Shown here: piece after piece, positions 23,981-33,068 of the stretch | Position numbering within the stretch: the stretch's first letter is position 1 | Layout: every line of letters begins with the position of its first letter | Assembly (NCBI GenBank): GCA_900315565.1 | Contig: OMZS01000015.1 | Location: forward strand, 1 to 64,000 | Source: an uncultured Prevotellaceae bacterium | GTDB taxonomy: Bacteria; Bacteroidota; Bacteroidia; Bacteroidales; Bacteroidaceae | Direction of reading: 5' to 3' | DNA length: 64,000 nucleotides | Position numbers and translations under genes: made by a program | The notes under the pieces: model-generated | What the model was told of the DNA's origin: nothing | The model's database searches: none | What the model saw: the letters and a program-made list of their open reading frames with translations, nothing else

Positions 23981-26443
23981 ATGAATGTATCCTACAAATG
24001 GCTGAAGGAATATGTTGATTTCAGCCTTACTCCCGAAGAAGTGTGTGCCGCGCTGACTTCCGAGGGTCTTGAAGTTGGCGCGCTGGAGGAAGTTCAGAGC
24101 ATCCGCGGCGGTTTGAAAGGCCTCTATGTGGGCAAGGTGCTCACCTGCGAGGCCCATCCCAACAGCGACCACCTGCATGTCTGCACCGTTGACCTGGGCC
24201 GTGAGGAGGCTTCGCAGATAGTCTGCGGCGCGCCCAACGTGGCTGCCGGTCAGAAGGTGATTGTGGCCGACCTGGGCTGCGTGCTCTACGACGGCGACAA
24301 GGAGTTTCTCATCAAGAAGTCCAAGCTGCGCGGCGTGGAGTCGTGCGGCATGATTTGCGCCGAGGACGAAATAGGCGTGGGCAGCAGCCACGACGGCATC
24401 ATTGTGCTGCCCGACGATGCACCTGTGGGCCAGCCCGCGGCCGAATACTACCATCTGGAGAGCGACTGGCTCATCGAGGTGGACATTACCGCCAACCGAG
24501 CCGACGCGCTCAGCCACTGGGGCGTGGCGCGCGACCTGTACGCCTGGCTGGTGCAGAACGGCTACCCAACAAGCCTGCATCGTCCCGACTGCGAGGCCTT
24601 CGTGGTAGATAATCACGACCTGCCCATCCAAGTGACCATCGAGAACACCGAGGCCTGCAAGCGCTATGCCTGCGTGAGCCTTACGGGCTGCCAGGTGAAG
24701 GAGAGCCCCGACTGGCTGAAGAACAAACTCACCACCATCGGCCTGCGCCCCATCAATAATATTGTAGATATCACCAACTATGTGATGATGGCCTACGGAC
24801 AGCCCCTGCATTGTTTTGATGCCGACATGGTGACGGGCCGCCACATCATTGTGAAAGACAAGAACGAGGGCAAGCTCTTCGTCACCCTCGACGGCGAGGA
24901 GCACACCCTGGGCGAGCACGACCTGGCCATCTGCAACGCCGAGGAGCCCATGTGTATAGCCGGCGTGTTTGGCGGCAAGGGTAGTGGCACCTACGAGAAC
25001 ACCACCAACGTGGTGCTCGAGAGTGCCTACTTCCATCCCACATGGATTCGCAAGAGTGCCCGCCGCCACGGACTGAGCACCGACTCGTCGTTCCGCTTCG
25101 AGCGTGGCATCGACCCCAACGGCACCATCTACGCCCTGAAGCAGGCCGCCATTCTGTGCCAGCAACTGGCCGGAGGCAAGGTGTCTATGGAAATCAACGA
25201 TGTCTATCCCAACCCCATGGCCGACTTCGAGGTCGATCTCCGCTACGACTACGTCCACCAGCTCATCGGCAAGGAAATAGGAGCCCAGACCATCAAGAGC
25301 ATAGTCAGCTCGCTCGAAATGAAGATTGTGGAAGAAACCGAGCAAGGCCTCAAGCTGCTTGTCCCGCCCTACCGTGTTGACGTGCAGCGTCCCTGCGACG
25401 TGGTGGAGGATATCCTGCGCATCTACGGCTATAACAACGTAGAGATTCCCACCCAGCTGAAAAGCTCGCTCGTCATCAAGGGCGACGAGGATCAGAAGCA
25501 TAAGCTCGAGAACCTCTGCGGCGAACAGCTACTGGGCTGCGGCTTCAACGAGATCATGAACAACTCGCTCACCAAGGCCGCCTACTACGAAGGGCTGAAC
25601 AGCTATCCCGAAGAGCGCCTCGTGAGAATCGTCAACCCCCTGAGCAGCGACCTCAACGTCATGCGCCAGTCGCTCCTCTTCGGTGGACTGGAGAGCATCG
25701 CCCACAACGCCAACCGCAAGAACCCCAACCTGCGCTTCTTCGAGTTCGGCAACTGCTACGAGCTCGACCCCGAAAAGGTGAACAACGACGAGCCCATGCG
25801 CGCCTATAAGGAAGAAACCCACCTGGGACTCTGGGTGACGGGCAAGCGCGTGGAGGGCAGCTGGGCCCATGCCAACGAGGACAGCAGTTTCTACGAGCTC
25901 AAGGCATACGTTGAGAACATCCTGCGCCGCGTCGGACTGCTCAGCGGCCAGATGGTGATGCGTGCCAGCGAGAACAACATCTTCGACAAAGCCATGGCCA
26001 TTGAGAGCCGCGGCGGCAAGCTGCTCTGCGAAATGGGTGTAGTGAGCCGTGCCCAGCAGAAGAAAGCAGGCATCGACAATCCCGTGTATTATGCCGATCT
26101 CAACTGGACGCAACTCACCAAGGCCGTACGCAAGAACAAGGTGGAGTTCACCGAGGTGAGCAAGTATCCCGCCGTGAGCCGCGACCTGGCCCTGCTGCTC
26201 GACGAGAGCATCGCCTTCAGCCAGATTGAGGCTATTGCACGCCAGACAGAAAAGAAACTGCTCAAGAGTGTCGAGCTGTTCGACGTTTATGAGGGCAAGA
26301 ACCTTCCCGCCGGCAAAAAGAGCTACGCCGTCAACTTCATCCTTCAGGACGAAACCAAGACCCTCAACGACAAGCAGATCGACGCCATCATGCAGAAACT
26401 CATTCAGAACCTCAAGAAGCAACTCAACTGCGAGTTGCGCTAA
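23981..26443 (+). CDS. pheT: Phenylalanyl-tRNA synthetase beta chain
   Basis: An 820-residue beta subunit of the alpha2-beta2 enzyme. It has the N-terminal tRNA-binding EMAP-like domain (about 40-150, HPNSDHLHVCTVDLG), the B3/B4 editing region, the B5 domain, the synthetase-like core, and the C-terminal ferredoxin-fold anticodon-binding domain (EVSKYPAVSRDLALLLDE onward). The alpha chain gene pheS is not in this window, as often in Bacteroidetes. It leads an operon with yebC and a TSCPD protein. Confidence 0.97.
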   Translation: MNVSYKWLKEYVDFSLTPEEVCAALTSEGLEVGALEEVQSIRGGLKGLYVGKVLTCEAHPNSDHLHVCTVDLGREEASQIVCGAPNVAAGQKVIVADLGCVLYDGDKEFLIKKSKLRGVESCGMICAEDEIGVGSSHDGIIVLPDDAPVGQPAAEYYHLESDWLIEVDITANRADALSHWGVARDLYAWLVQNGYPTSLHRPDCEAFVVDNHDLPIQVTIENTEACKRYACVSLTGCQVKESPDWLKNKLTTIGLRPINNIVDITNYVMMAYGQPLHCFDADMVTGRHIIVKDKNEGKLFVTLDGEEHTLGEHDLAICNAEEPMCIAGVFGGKGSGTYENTTNVVLESAYFHPTWIRKSARRHGLSTDSSFRFERGIDPNGTIYALKQAAILCQQLAGGKVSMEINDVYPNPMADFEVDLRYDYVHQLIGKEIGAQTIKSIVSSLEMKIVEETEQGLKLLVPPYRVDVQRPCDVVEDILRIYGYNNVEIPTQLKSSLVIKGDEDQKHKLENLCGEQLLGCGFNEIMNNSLTKAAYYEGLNSYPEERLVRIVNPLSSDLNVMRQSLLFGGLESIAHNANRKNPNLRFFEFGNCYELDPEKVNNDEPMRAYKEETHLGLWVTGKRVEGSWAHANEDSSFYELKAYVENILRRVGLLSGQMVMRASENNIFDKAMAIESRGGKLLCEMGVVSRAQQKKAGIDNPVYYADLNWTQLTKAVRKNKVEFTEVSKYPAVSRDLALLLDESIAFSQIEAIARQTEKKLLKSVELFDVYEGKNLPAGKKSYAVNFILQDETKTLNDKQIDAIMQKLIQNLKKQLNCELR

Positions 26444-26446
26444 AGA

Positions 26447-26494
26447 AAAATAGTGAAATAGTAGAATTGTAAAATAGTAAAATAGTAAAATATA
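26447..26494. repeat. Six AAAATAGT octamers after pheT
   Basis: 8-bp units aaaatagt, gaaatagt, agaattgt, aaaatagt, aaaatagt, aaaatata begin three bases after the pheT stop codon and end just before yebC. Confidence 0.8.
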
Positions 26495-26497
26495 ACT

Positions 26498-27229
26498 ATG
26501 GGAAGAGCATTTGAATATCGTAAAGCAGCTAAGCTGAAGAGATGGGGCCACATGGCCAAGACGTTTACCAAGATTGGCAAGCAGATAGCCATTGCCGTAA
26601 AAGCAGGTGGCCCAGACCCTGACATGAACCCTACGCTCCGTGCCATCATCGCCAACGCCAAGCGTGAGAACATGCCGAAGGACAACATCGAGCGTGCCAT
26701 CAAGAACGCCATGGGTAAAGACCATGCCGACTACAAAGAAGTAAACTACGAAGGCTATGGCCCCCACGGCATCGCCATCTTTGTAGAGACCCTCACCGAC
26801 AACACCACCCGCACTGTGGGCGACGTGCGCTCGGTGTTCAACAAGTTCAACGGCAATCTGGGAACACAGGGCAGCCTCGCATTCCTGTTCGACCACAAGG
26901 CCGTGTTCACATTCAAGAAAAAAGACGGACTCGACATGGACGAACTCATTCTCGAGCTCATCGACTTCGGAGTAGAAGACGAGTACGACGAGGACGAGGA
27001 GGAGGACAGCATCACCATCTATGGCGACCCGCAGTCGTTCGGAGCCATTCAGAAACACCTCGAGGAAAACGGCTTCGAGGTGACTGGCGCTGAGTTCACA
27101 CGCATCCCCAACGATCTGAAAGACGTTACCGCCGAGCAGCGCGAAACCATCGACAAAATGGTAGAGAAACTCGAGGATTTCGACGACGTGCAGACCGTCT
27201 ATACCAACATGAAACCCGAGGAGGCCTAA
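26498..27229 (+). CDS. yebC: YebC/PmpR family regulator
   Basis: A 243-residue protein of the YebC/TACO1 family: MGRAFEYRKAAKLKRW at the start, NPTLRAIIANAKRENMPKDN, and GYGPHGIAIFVETLTDN in the middle. Homologues act as DNA-binding regulators or as factors that help ribosomes translate proline-rich stretches. An acidic insert (EDEYDEDEEED) near residues 160-170 precedes the C-terminal domain. Co-transcription with pheT favours a translation role. Confidence 0.92.
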   Translation: MGRAFEYRKAAKLKRWGHMAKTFTKIGKQIAIAVKAGGPDPDMNPTLRAIIANAKRENMPKDNIERAIKNAMGKDHADYKEVNYEGYGPHGIAIFVETLTDNTTRTVGDVRSVFNKFNGNLGTQGSLAFLFDHKAVFTFKKKDGLDMDELILELIDFGVEDEYDEDEEEDSITIYGDPQSFGAIQKHLEENGFEVTGAEFTRIPNDLKDVTAEQRETIDKMVEKLEDFDDVQTVYTNMKPEEA

Positions 27230-27234
27230 TCCCC

Positions 27235-27504
27235 ATGCGCCACATCACCTACAAGACACAGGGCACGTGCAGCCAGTTCATCGATGTTGACGTTGACGAC
27301 AACAACATCGTACAGCAGGTGTATTTCACAGGCGGATGCAACGGCAATCTGAAGGGCATCTGCTCGCTGGTGCGAGGCATGAGCGTAGAGCAGGTCAAGG
27401 AGAAACTCCAGGGCATCACCTGCGGCACCAAGCGCACCAGCTGCCCCGACCAGCTCGTCAGAGCCCTCGAGCAGCTCGAAAGCCAGCCTGTGGAAGCCGG
27501 GTAA
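27235..27504 (+). CDS. TIGR03905-type TSCPD domain protein
   Basis: An 89-residue protein with the eponymous TSCPD motif near the C-terminus and the conserved FTGGCNGNLKGI and ITCGTKRTSCPDQL segments. The domain resembles the C-terminal tail domain of vitamin B12-dependent ribonucleotide reductases. The cysteines suggest metal binding or thiol redox function. Start follows yebC by five bases. Stand-alone function is unknown. Confidence 0.82.
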   Translation: MRHITYKTQGTCSQFIDVDVDDNNIVQQVYFTGGCNGNLKGICSLVRGMSVEQVKEKLQGITCGTKRTSCPDQLVRALEQLESQPVEAG

Positions 27505-27566
27505 CAGCCCTAAGGCCCCCCGAAGCGCTCCTCCCCTTGGCGAGAGGGAGCCCCGCGGCATAAAAT

Positions 27567-27620
27567 AACATGCCATAAGGTCAGAGAAGCATCGTATCGC
27601 TTCCTGCCTTATGGCATGTT
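27567..27620. terminator. Bidirectional terminator
   Basis: Arms AACATGCCATAAGG (27567-27580) and CCTTATGGCATGTT (27607-27620) pair perfectly, extended by GAAGC/GCTTC near the loop, with T-rich flanks both ways. It separates the pheT operon from the converging lipoprotein genes. Confidence 0.85.
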
Positions 27621-27700
27621 TTGTGGTGTTTCAGCATAACAGCTGCGTTGCTGCTGTAAATAGCTTTGTTCTCTTACAGGGACAGCCGGTAAAGATTCTG

Positions 27701-28108
27701 TTATTTTGCTTCTCCCGTAACATCCTGGGCTTTGTAGAGAGCCTCGAAGAGAATGATTTTCGGGTTCTTGGCCGAATGGCAGAGGTAGTGGAAATTGAAT
27801 CCGGCCTCCTTATAGGCCTTGATGTGGGTGTCTTCGGTGATGCCCTTGCGCAGGTCAACGTAGAGCTGGTCCTTCACGCGGTTGATGGCGGCGCTGTCGT
27901 CGAGCACGTTGAAGAACGAACAGTGGTAGGTGTAGGTCTTGGTGGCCTTGTCGAAGGTGACGCTGTCGGTTCGCGTGTTGTTATAGATGGGAGTGGGGCA
28001 CATGCGTTGGGTGTACTCCTTGCTCTCGCGCTCCGCACGGTTCTCAAGGCTCTCCTGGCATGCGCACAACATGGCTGCCGAAGCCATTATCAGTATAAAA
28101 CGTTTCAT
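27701..28108 (-). CDS. Small lipoprotein, paralogue of the next gene
   Basis: A 135-residue lipoprotein (signal MKRFILIMASAAMLCAC, lipid Cys17 or Cys15). Family unknown. It aligns with the protein encoded at 28141-28539: both have RxCPxP/KNCPSP, a TRTDS/IRTDSLVY strand, YTYHCSFFNVLDD/MHYYYSLFGMLDN, and a late FHYLCHSAKNP/FTYTYHSSSKP. The pair is therefore a tandem duplication that has diverged. Probably exposed to the periplasm; role unknown. Confidence 0.75.
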   Translation of the reverse strand: MKRFILIMASAAMLCACQESLENRAERESKEYTQRMCPTPIYNNTRTDSVTFDKATKTYTYHCSFFNVLDDSAAINRVKDQLYVDLRKGITEDTHIKAYKEAGFNFHYLCHSAKNPKIILFEALYKAQDVTGEAK

Positions 28109-28140
28109 GTACTTCTTGTAACTCCTTGAACTCCTTTCAA
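28109..28140. repeat. Decamer repeats between paralogous lipoprotein genes
   Basis: Units ttgtaactcc, ttgaactcct, ttcaactact (10 bp) run right up to and into the stop codon (28141-28143) of the upstream gene on the minus strand. Confidence 0.6.
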
Positions 28141-28539
28141 CTACTTGTTATACTCCGACGGGCGGAAGGTGACCTCGTAGAGCACCGTGTCGGGCTTGCT
28201 GCTGGAGTGGTAGGTGTAGGTGAAGTTCATTTCGGCCTTTTTGTACATCTCCATGCTGCCTGCGTTTTTCAGGGCCTGGAGCATGCGGTCGCGCATGCCG
28301 TCGGTTCGGCCGGGGAGGCTGTCGGGATTGTCGAGCATGCCGAAGAGCGAGTAATAGTAGTGCATGGTGCGGGTGTCCTCGTCATAGACAAGGCTGTCGG
28401 TACGGATGTTGCCCTTGACGGGTGACGGACAGTTTTTCTCGGTGAAGGCCTTGGCCTGTTGCTTGGCATAGTCTTCTGTGCTGACGCTGCAAGCCGCAAA
28501 GAGCATGGCAGCAGCTAAAAAAACAAATAATTTTTTCAT
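28141..28539 (-). CDS. Small lipoprotein, paralogue of the previous gene
   Basis: A 132-residue lipoprotein (signal MKKLFVFLAAAMLFAAC, lipid Cys17). Mature part shares spacing and motifs with the downstream neighbour (NCPSP, RTDSLVY, YYYSLFGMLDN, YTYHSSSKPDTVLYEVTF). Family not recognised. It is first of the pair; a candidate -7 element TATTTTTG lies on the minus strand at 28566-28559. Confidence 0.75.
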   Translation of the reverse strand: MKKLFVFLAAAMLFAACSVSTEDYAKQQAKAFTEKNCPSPVKGNIRTDSLVYDEDTRTMHYYYSLFGMLDNPDSLPGRTDGMRDRMLQALKNAGSMEMYKKAEMNFTYTYHSSSKPDTVLYEVTFRPSEYNK

Positions 28540-28558
28540 AATAAAGCTGATTTTTGTG

Positions 28559-28566
28559 CAAAAATA
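28559..28566 (-). promoter_or_regulatory. Candidate -7 element for the lipoprotein pair
   Basis: TATTTTTG on the minus strand, 20 bases from the start codon; no clear -33 element. Confidence 0.4.
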
Positions 28567-28584
28567 ATCATAATATTCGGAATT

Positions 28585-28617
28585 GTTGCGGTTTTATTGG
28601 TTTTTTTTGTAATTTTG
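28585..28617 (+). promoter_or_regulatory. lepA promoter
   Basis: GTTG (28585-28588), 21 bases, TAATTTTG (28610-28617), about 22 bases before the lepA ATG. The leader is very short. Confidence 0.7.
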
Positions 28618-28639
28618 TATCCTTAAAACGGAATTATTC

Positions 28640-30421
28640 ATGAATAATATTCGCAATTTCTGTATCATTGCCCACATCGACCATGGCAAATCGACCATTG
28701 CCGACCGGCTGCTGGAATACACCAAAACCATTCAGATTACCGAGGGCCAGATGCTCGACGACATGGATTTGGAGAAGGAGCGTGGCATCACCATCAAGAG
28801 CCACGCCATTCAGATGGAGTACATGCAGGGCGGTGAGAAATATATATTGAACTTGATTGACACTCCGGGACACGTTGACTTCTCGTACGAGGTGTCGCGA
28901 AGCATTGCGGCCTGCGAGGGTGCCATACTGGTGGTGGACGCCACTCAGGGCGTGCAGGCGCAGACCATTTCGAATCTCTATATGGCCATCGACAACAACT
29001 TGGAGATTATTCCCGTAGTGAACAAGATTGACATGCCTAGCGCCATGCCTGACGAGGTGGAGGACGAAATCATCGACCTCATAGGCTGCGACCGGGCCGA
29101 CATTATACGGGCCAGCGGCCGAACGGGCGAAGGCGTGGAAGAGATTCTGAAAGCCGTGGTGGAGCGTGTGCCGGCGCCTGTGGGCGACCCCGAGGCTCCG
29201 CTCCAGGCGTTGATTTTCGACTCGGTGTTCAACTCGTTCCGTGGCATCATTGCCTACTTCAAGATTGAGAATGGCACCATTCGCAAGGGCGACAAGGTGA
29301 AATTCTTCAACACAGGCATGGAGTATGATGCCGACGAGGTGGGCGTGCTGAAGATGGACATGATTCCGCGCAAGCAGCTCAGCACGGGCGACGTGGGCTA
29401 CATCATCAGCGGTATCAAGGATTCGAAAGAGGTGAAGGTGGGCGACACCATCACTCATGTGGCCAGGCCCTGCAAGGAGGCCATCGACGGTTTCCAAGAG
29501 GTGAAGCCCATGGTGTTTGCAGGCGTCTATCCCATCGACCCTACGGACTACGAGAACCTGCGCGCCTCGCTCGAAAAACTGCAGCTCAACGACGCGGCGC
29601 TGACCTTTACGCCTGAGTCGTCGGTGGCTCTGGGATTCGGGTTCCGTTGCGGGTTCCTCGGACTGCTGCACATGGAGATTGTGCAGGAACGGCTCGACCG
29701 CGAATTCAACATGGACGTGATTACCACCGTGCCCAACGTGTCGTATCAGGTGTACGACAAGCAGGGAAACTCCATGGAGGTGCACAACCCCTCGGGGCTG
29801 CCCGAGCAGACCATGATAGACCATATTGAGGAGCCTTACATCAGGGCCTCTATCATTACTGACGCCAACTACATCGGCCCCATCATGACGCTCTGCCTCG
29901 ACAAGCGTGGAGAGCTCATCAACCAGGACTATGTGAGTGGCAACCGCGTGGAGCTGCACTTTATGCTGCCCCTGGGCGAAATAGTCATCGACTTCTACGA
30001 CAAGCTGAAGAGTATATCAAAGGGCTACGCTTCGTTTGACTACCACATCGACTCGTTCCGCCCCTCGAAGCTCATCAAACTCGACATTCTGCTCAATGGC
30101 GAGCCCGTGGACGCTCTCTCAACGCTGACCCATCAGGACAATGCCGTCACCTTTGGCCGGCGCATGTGTGAGAAACTGAAAGAGCTCATTCCGCGCCAGC
30201 AGTTCGACATAGCCATACAGGCTGCCATCGGCGCCAAGATTGTGGCTCGCGAAACGGTGAAGCAGGTGCGCAAGGATGTTACTGCAAAATGTTATGGCGG
30301 CGACGTGAGCCGAAAGCGCAAACTGCTTGAAAAGCAGAAACGAGGCAAAAAACGAATGAAGCAGATAGGCAATGTGGAAGTGCCGCAGAAGGCTTTCCTG
30401 GCCGTGCTGAAGCTTGACTAA
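28640..30421 (+). CDS. lepA: Elongation factor 4 (LepA)
   Basis: A 593-residue translational GTPase. GTP-binding motifs [14 protein letters not shown] and NKID are intact, and the C-terminal LepA-specific domain ends in [24 protein letters not shown]-type sequence. It back-translocates or helps stalled ribosomes and 30S assembly. It has its own promoter; the Crp-like gene follows after 56 bases. Confidence 0.97.
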   Translation: MNNIRNFCIIAHIDHGKSTIADRLLEYTKTIQITEGQMLDDMDLEKERGITIKSHAIQMEYMQGGEKYILNLIDTPGHVDFSYEVSRSIAACEGAILVVDATQGVQAQTISNLYMAIDNNLEIIPVVNKIDMPSAMPDEVEDEIIDLIGCDRADIIRASGRTGEGVEEILKAVVERVPAPVGDPEAPLQALIFDSVFNSFRGIIAYFKIENGTIRKGDKVKFFNTGMEYDADEVGVLKMDMIPRKQLSTGDVGYIISGIKDSKEVKVGDTITHVARPCKEAIDGFQEVKPMVFAGVYPIDPTDYENLRASLEKLQLNDAALTFTPESSVALGFGFRCGFLGLLHMEIVQERLDREFNMDVITTVPNVSYQVYDKQGNSMEVHNPSGLPEQTMIDHIEEPYIRASIITDANYIGPIMTLCLDKRGELINQDYVSGNRVELHFMLPLGEIVIDFYDKLKSISKGYASFDYHIDSFRPSKLIKLDILLNGEPVDALSTLTHQDNAVTFGRRMCEKLKELIPRQQFDIAIQAAIGAKIVARETVKQVRKDVTAKCYGGDVSRKRKLLEKQKRGKKRMKQIGNVEVPQKAFLAVLKLD

Positions 30422-30477
30422 TCTATGAAAGAATAAAACACATAAACACCCGAAAAACTGTAGAAAGGAAGGAAAAA

Positions 30478-31077
30478 ATGAAAGAATTGCTTACCACTAC
30501 CCCCCGCGACGTGGCCAGAGAGTTGGCAAGAAAATACAGTACGATGACGCACGACGAGCTCGATATTCTCGAGAGCATACTTGTGCCCGTGAAGTTTGCC
30601 AAGGGCGAAATGATTCTCAAGGAAGGCGACATCTGCCGGAACATTTATTATGTTGAAAAAGGACTGGTGCGACAGTTCTACTTTAAGAATGGCAAAGAAG
30701 TGACCGAATATCTGGCCGTAGAGGGCAACATATTCATGTGTATAGAGAGTCTTTTCCGCGAGGAGCCAACCCACTTGCAGATAGAGGCTCTGGAGAACAC
30801 GCTGGTCTATTGTCTGCCCAAAAGGAGACTCGAGGAAGTGGCGTTGCACAATGTGAACATTCAGATTCTTTTCAGAAAGATACTCGAGGAGTCCCTCATT
30901 CTGAGTCAGGTGCATGCCGACTTGGTGCGATTCGAGTCGGCTCAGGACAGATATAAGAAATTGTGCAAGCAGTCGCCGCAGGTGATTCTGCGCTCGCCCC
31001 TGGTTTATATTGCCAGCTATCTGCAGATGACTCCCGAGACGCTGAGCCGAGTGCGCTCAAACACGCTGAACGACTGA
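30478..31077 (+). CDS. Crp/Fnr-family transcriptional regulator
   Basis: A 199-residue regulator with an N-terminal cyclic-nucleotide-binding-like beta roll (KGEMILKEGDICRNIYYVEKG near 40-60) and a short C-terminal helix-turn-helix (PLVYIASYLQMTPETLSRVRS). The Fnr [4Fe-4S] cysteine pattern is absent, so it does not sense oxygen in that way. Effector unknown. Likely transcribed with lepA or from an internal promoter. Decamer repeats begin right after its stop codon. Confidence 0.85.
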   Translation: MKELLTTTPRDVARELARKYSTMTHDELDILESILVPVKFAKGEMILKEGDICRNIYYVEKGLVRQFYFKNGKEVTEYLAVEGNIFMCIESLFREEPTHLQIEALENTLVYCLPKRRLEEVALHNVNIQILFRKILEESLILSQVHADLVRFESAQDRYKKLCKQSPQVILRSPLVYIASYLQMTPETLSRVRSNTLND

Positions 31078-31080
31078 TGG

Positions 31081-31182
31081 CTAACGGTAGCGTAACGTTA
31101 ACTTTAATCTTAACGTTAACTAATGTCCGTTAACTTTGTGAGCCGAGCCGTAGGCTCAAGAACTGCCATTAACTCCTGATAG
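31081..31182. repeat. GTTAACTTNN decamer-family repeat after the crp-like gene
   Basis: GTTAACTTTA (31097-31106), GTTAACTAATGTCC (31115-31128) and GTTAACTTTG (31129-31138), then a GTGAGCC-GGCTCA hairpin. The order matches the repeat upstream of pheT: TCCGTTAACTT followed by GAGCC...GGCTC. It begins three bases after the stop codon. Confidence 0.75.
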
Positions 31183-31216
31183 CTACCTGCAAGCAATAAT
31201 AATGCTTTGTTAAACG

Positions 31217-31266
31217 CAGAAGGCACAAACTCCGAATGAACGGGGCTTGTGCCTTCTTCTGTTTTT
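31217..31266. terminator. Intrinsic terminator
   Basis: AGAAGGCACAA (31218-31228) pairs with TTGTGCCTTCT (31247-31257), followed on the plus strand by TCTGTTTTT. It can end the crp transcript and, in reverse, that of the acyl-CoA synthetase genes. Confidence 0.8.
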
Positions 31267-31320
31267 AGGTAAGTAGCAGCTCTCTGCTTTGTTGTAAATA
31301 TAAGAGTGATTTACAGTAAG

Positions 31321-32985
31321 TCATGCGTCTTGGTAGAGGAAGCGCTTGATGCTCTTCTTGGGAGTCTTGGCAAACTCCTCTTTCTGTAGCTTGATGGCCG
31401 AAATCTTGCAGTAGGCGGGCAGCGCCTGATTGAGCTCCTGGCGGTTCTGCTCCATGATTTTTAGCAGGTCATCGTTAGAGAGGCCAATGTTCTTTGCCTC
31501 GTCGTAGTCGGGGTAGATCAGTGCCACCAACTTGTCTTCTTTCTGAATCACCACGCTCTCTACGACCAAGGCCATGGAGTTGAGCTTGTCCTCAATTTCC
31601 TCTGGGTAGATGTTTTGCCCGTTGGCGCTGAGCAGCATGTTCTTGGAGCGTCCCTTGATGAACACGTTGCCCTGATAGTCCATGGTGCCAAGGTCGCCGG
31701 TGTGGTACCATCCGTCCTTGTCGAGGGTCTGCTGAGTGGCCTCCTCGTTCTTGTAGTAGCCCAGCATCACGTTGAGTCCGCGGGCAAGAATCTCGCCGGG
31801 CACATTGGCTGGGTCGGGCGACGCGATTTTCACCTCCATGTGGAGTGCGGCACGTCCGCATGAGCCAGGGGCAAACGTCTTATAGTCGGCATAGCAGATA
31901 ATGGGGGCGCACTCGGTGGCTCCGTAGCCCACGGTATAGGGGAAGCTGATGCGGTGGAGGAACTGTTCCACCTCCTGGTTGAAGGCTGCTCCTCCGATGA
32001 TGACTTCGTAGAACCGGCCGCCGAAGGCCTGCACCACTTGCTCGCAGATTTTCTCTTGCACCTTCTTGTTGATGACGGGCATGTTGAGCAGCAGGCGCAT
32101 GCGGTTGTTCTGTATTTTGGGGAATACTTTCTTGCGTATGATTTTCTCGATGACCAGTGGTACGGCAATAATGATGGCGGGCTTCACGTCGGCAAAAGCC
32201 TGTGCGATGATGGCGGGCGAGGGAACGCGCGTAAGGAAGAACACGTGGCAGCCGTGCATAAACTCGAAGGTGAATTCGAAGGCCATGCCATACATGTGGG
32301 CCATGGGCAGGATGCTGATGACGTTGTCGCCACGCTTGATGGTCTTTCCGAGCACATTTTCGGCAAAGTCGTAGTTGCTCCAAACGGCGCGATAGGGCAC
32401 CATCACGCCCTTCGAGAATCCCGTGGTGCCGCTGGTGTAGTTGATCATGGCCAACTCGTCGCCGTTGGCCTCGCGGTAGTAGTGTACATGCTCGGCACGG
32501 AAGTACTTGGGATATTTCTTTCCGAAAATCTCGTTCAGATGTTCGCGGGCATAAGTGAGCTTGTCGGTGCGCGAAATGACGAGCGAGTAGTCGGGAATAT
32601 AGATGATGCCCTCAAGGGCAGGCATCTTTGTGGCGTCGATGGTGGTAGCCACGATGTCGCCCACAAAGAGTAGCTTGGCGTCGGAGTGGTTGACAATGTT
32701 GTGCACCTGGTCGGGTGTGAACTCGTGCAGGATGGGCACAGCCACTGCCCCATAGGTGAGTGTGGCCAGGAAAGCTACAGCCCAGTTGGCACTATTGCGT
32801 CCGCAGAGGGCAATTTTGTCGCCCTTCACCACGCCCGAGTTCTCGAACATGATGTGCAGTTTCTCTATTTTTCGTGCAACATCGTGATATTGCAGCGTGG
32901 CTCCTTTGTAGTCGGTCAGCGCATCAAGGTTCCAGTTGTCTATGATGCTCTTCTCAATGATGCCGTTAAAGCTAGGTATATCCAT
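31321..32985 (-). CDS. AMP-binding acyl-CoA synthetase (copy A)
   Basis: A 554-residue adenylate-forming ligase of the long-chain fatty acid CoA ligase type. AMP-binding motif YTSGTTGFSKGVMVPY near residues 180-195, GYGATECAP, GWYHTGDLG, and a C-terminal catalytic Lys region TPKKSIKRFLYQ are present. It activates a carboxylic acid, probably a fatty acid, to its CoA thioester. The neighbouring upstream gene is a close paralogue with the same N- and C-terminal sequences. Confidence 0.85.
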   Translation of the reverse strand: MDIPSFNGIIEKSIIDNWNLDALTDYKGATLQYHDVARKIEKLHIMFENSGVVKGDKIALCGRNSANWAVAFLATLTYGAVAVPILHEFTPDQVHNIVNHSDAKLLFVGDIVATTIDATKMPALEGIIYIPDYSLVISRTDKLTYAREHLNEIFGKKYPKYFRAEHVHYYREANGDELAMINYTSGTTGFSKGVMVPYRAVWSNYDFAENVLGKTIKRGDNVISILPMAHMYGMAFEFTFEFMHGCHVFFLTRVPSPAIIAQAFADVKPAIIIAVPLVIEKIIRKKVFPKIQNNRMRLLLNMPVINKKVQEKICEQVVQAFGGRFYEVIIGGAAFNQEVEQFLHRISFPYTVGYGATECAPIICYADYKTFAPGSCGRAALHMEVKIASPDPANVPGEILARGLNVMLGYYKNEEATQQTLDKDGWYHTGDLGTMDYQGNVFIKGRSKNMLLSANGQNIYPEEIEDKLNSMALVVESVVIQKEDKLVALIYPDYDEAKNIGLSNDDLLKIMEQNRQELNQALPAYCKISAIKLQKEEFAKTPKKSIKRFLYQDA

Positions 32986-33068
32986 ACCGATGGTGTTTTT
33001 AGTTTGTGTGATGTTCTTCTCTAACTGATAACAGAAAGCATAAAGAGAATCTTCTCTCTGTTTTTAGC

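Noticed and set aside
23957-25501. Long minus-strand frame opposite pheT
   Set aside because: Antisense shadow rich in Val/His/Gly without recognisable domain; pheT is unambiguous on the other strand.
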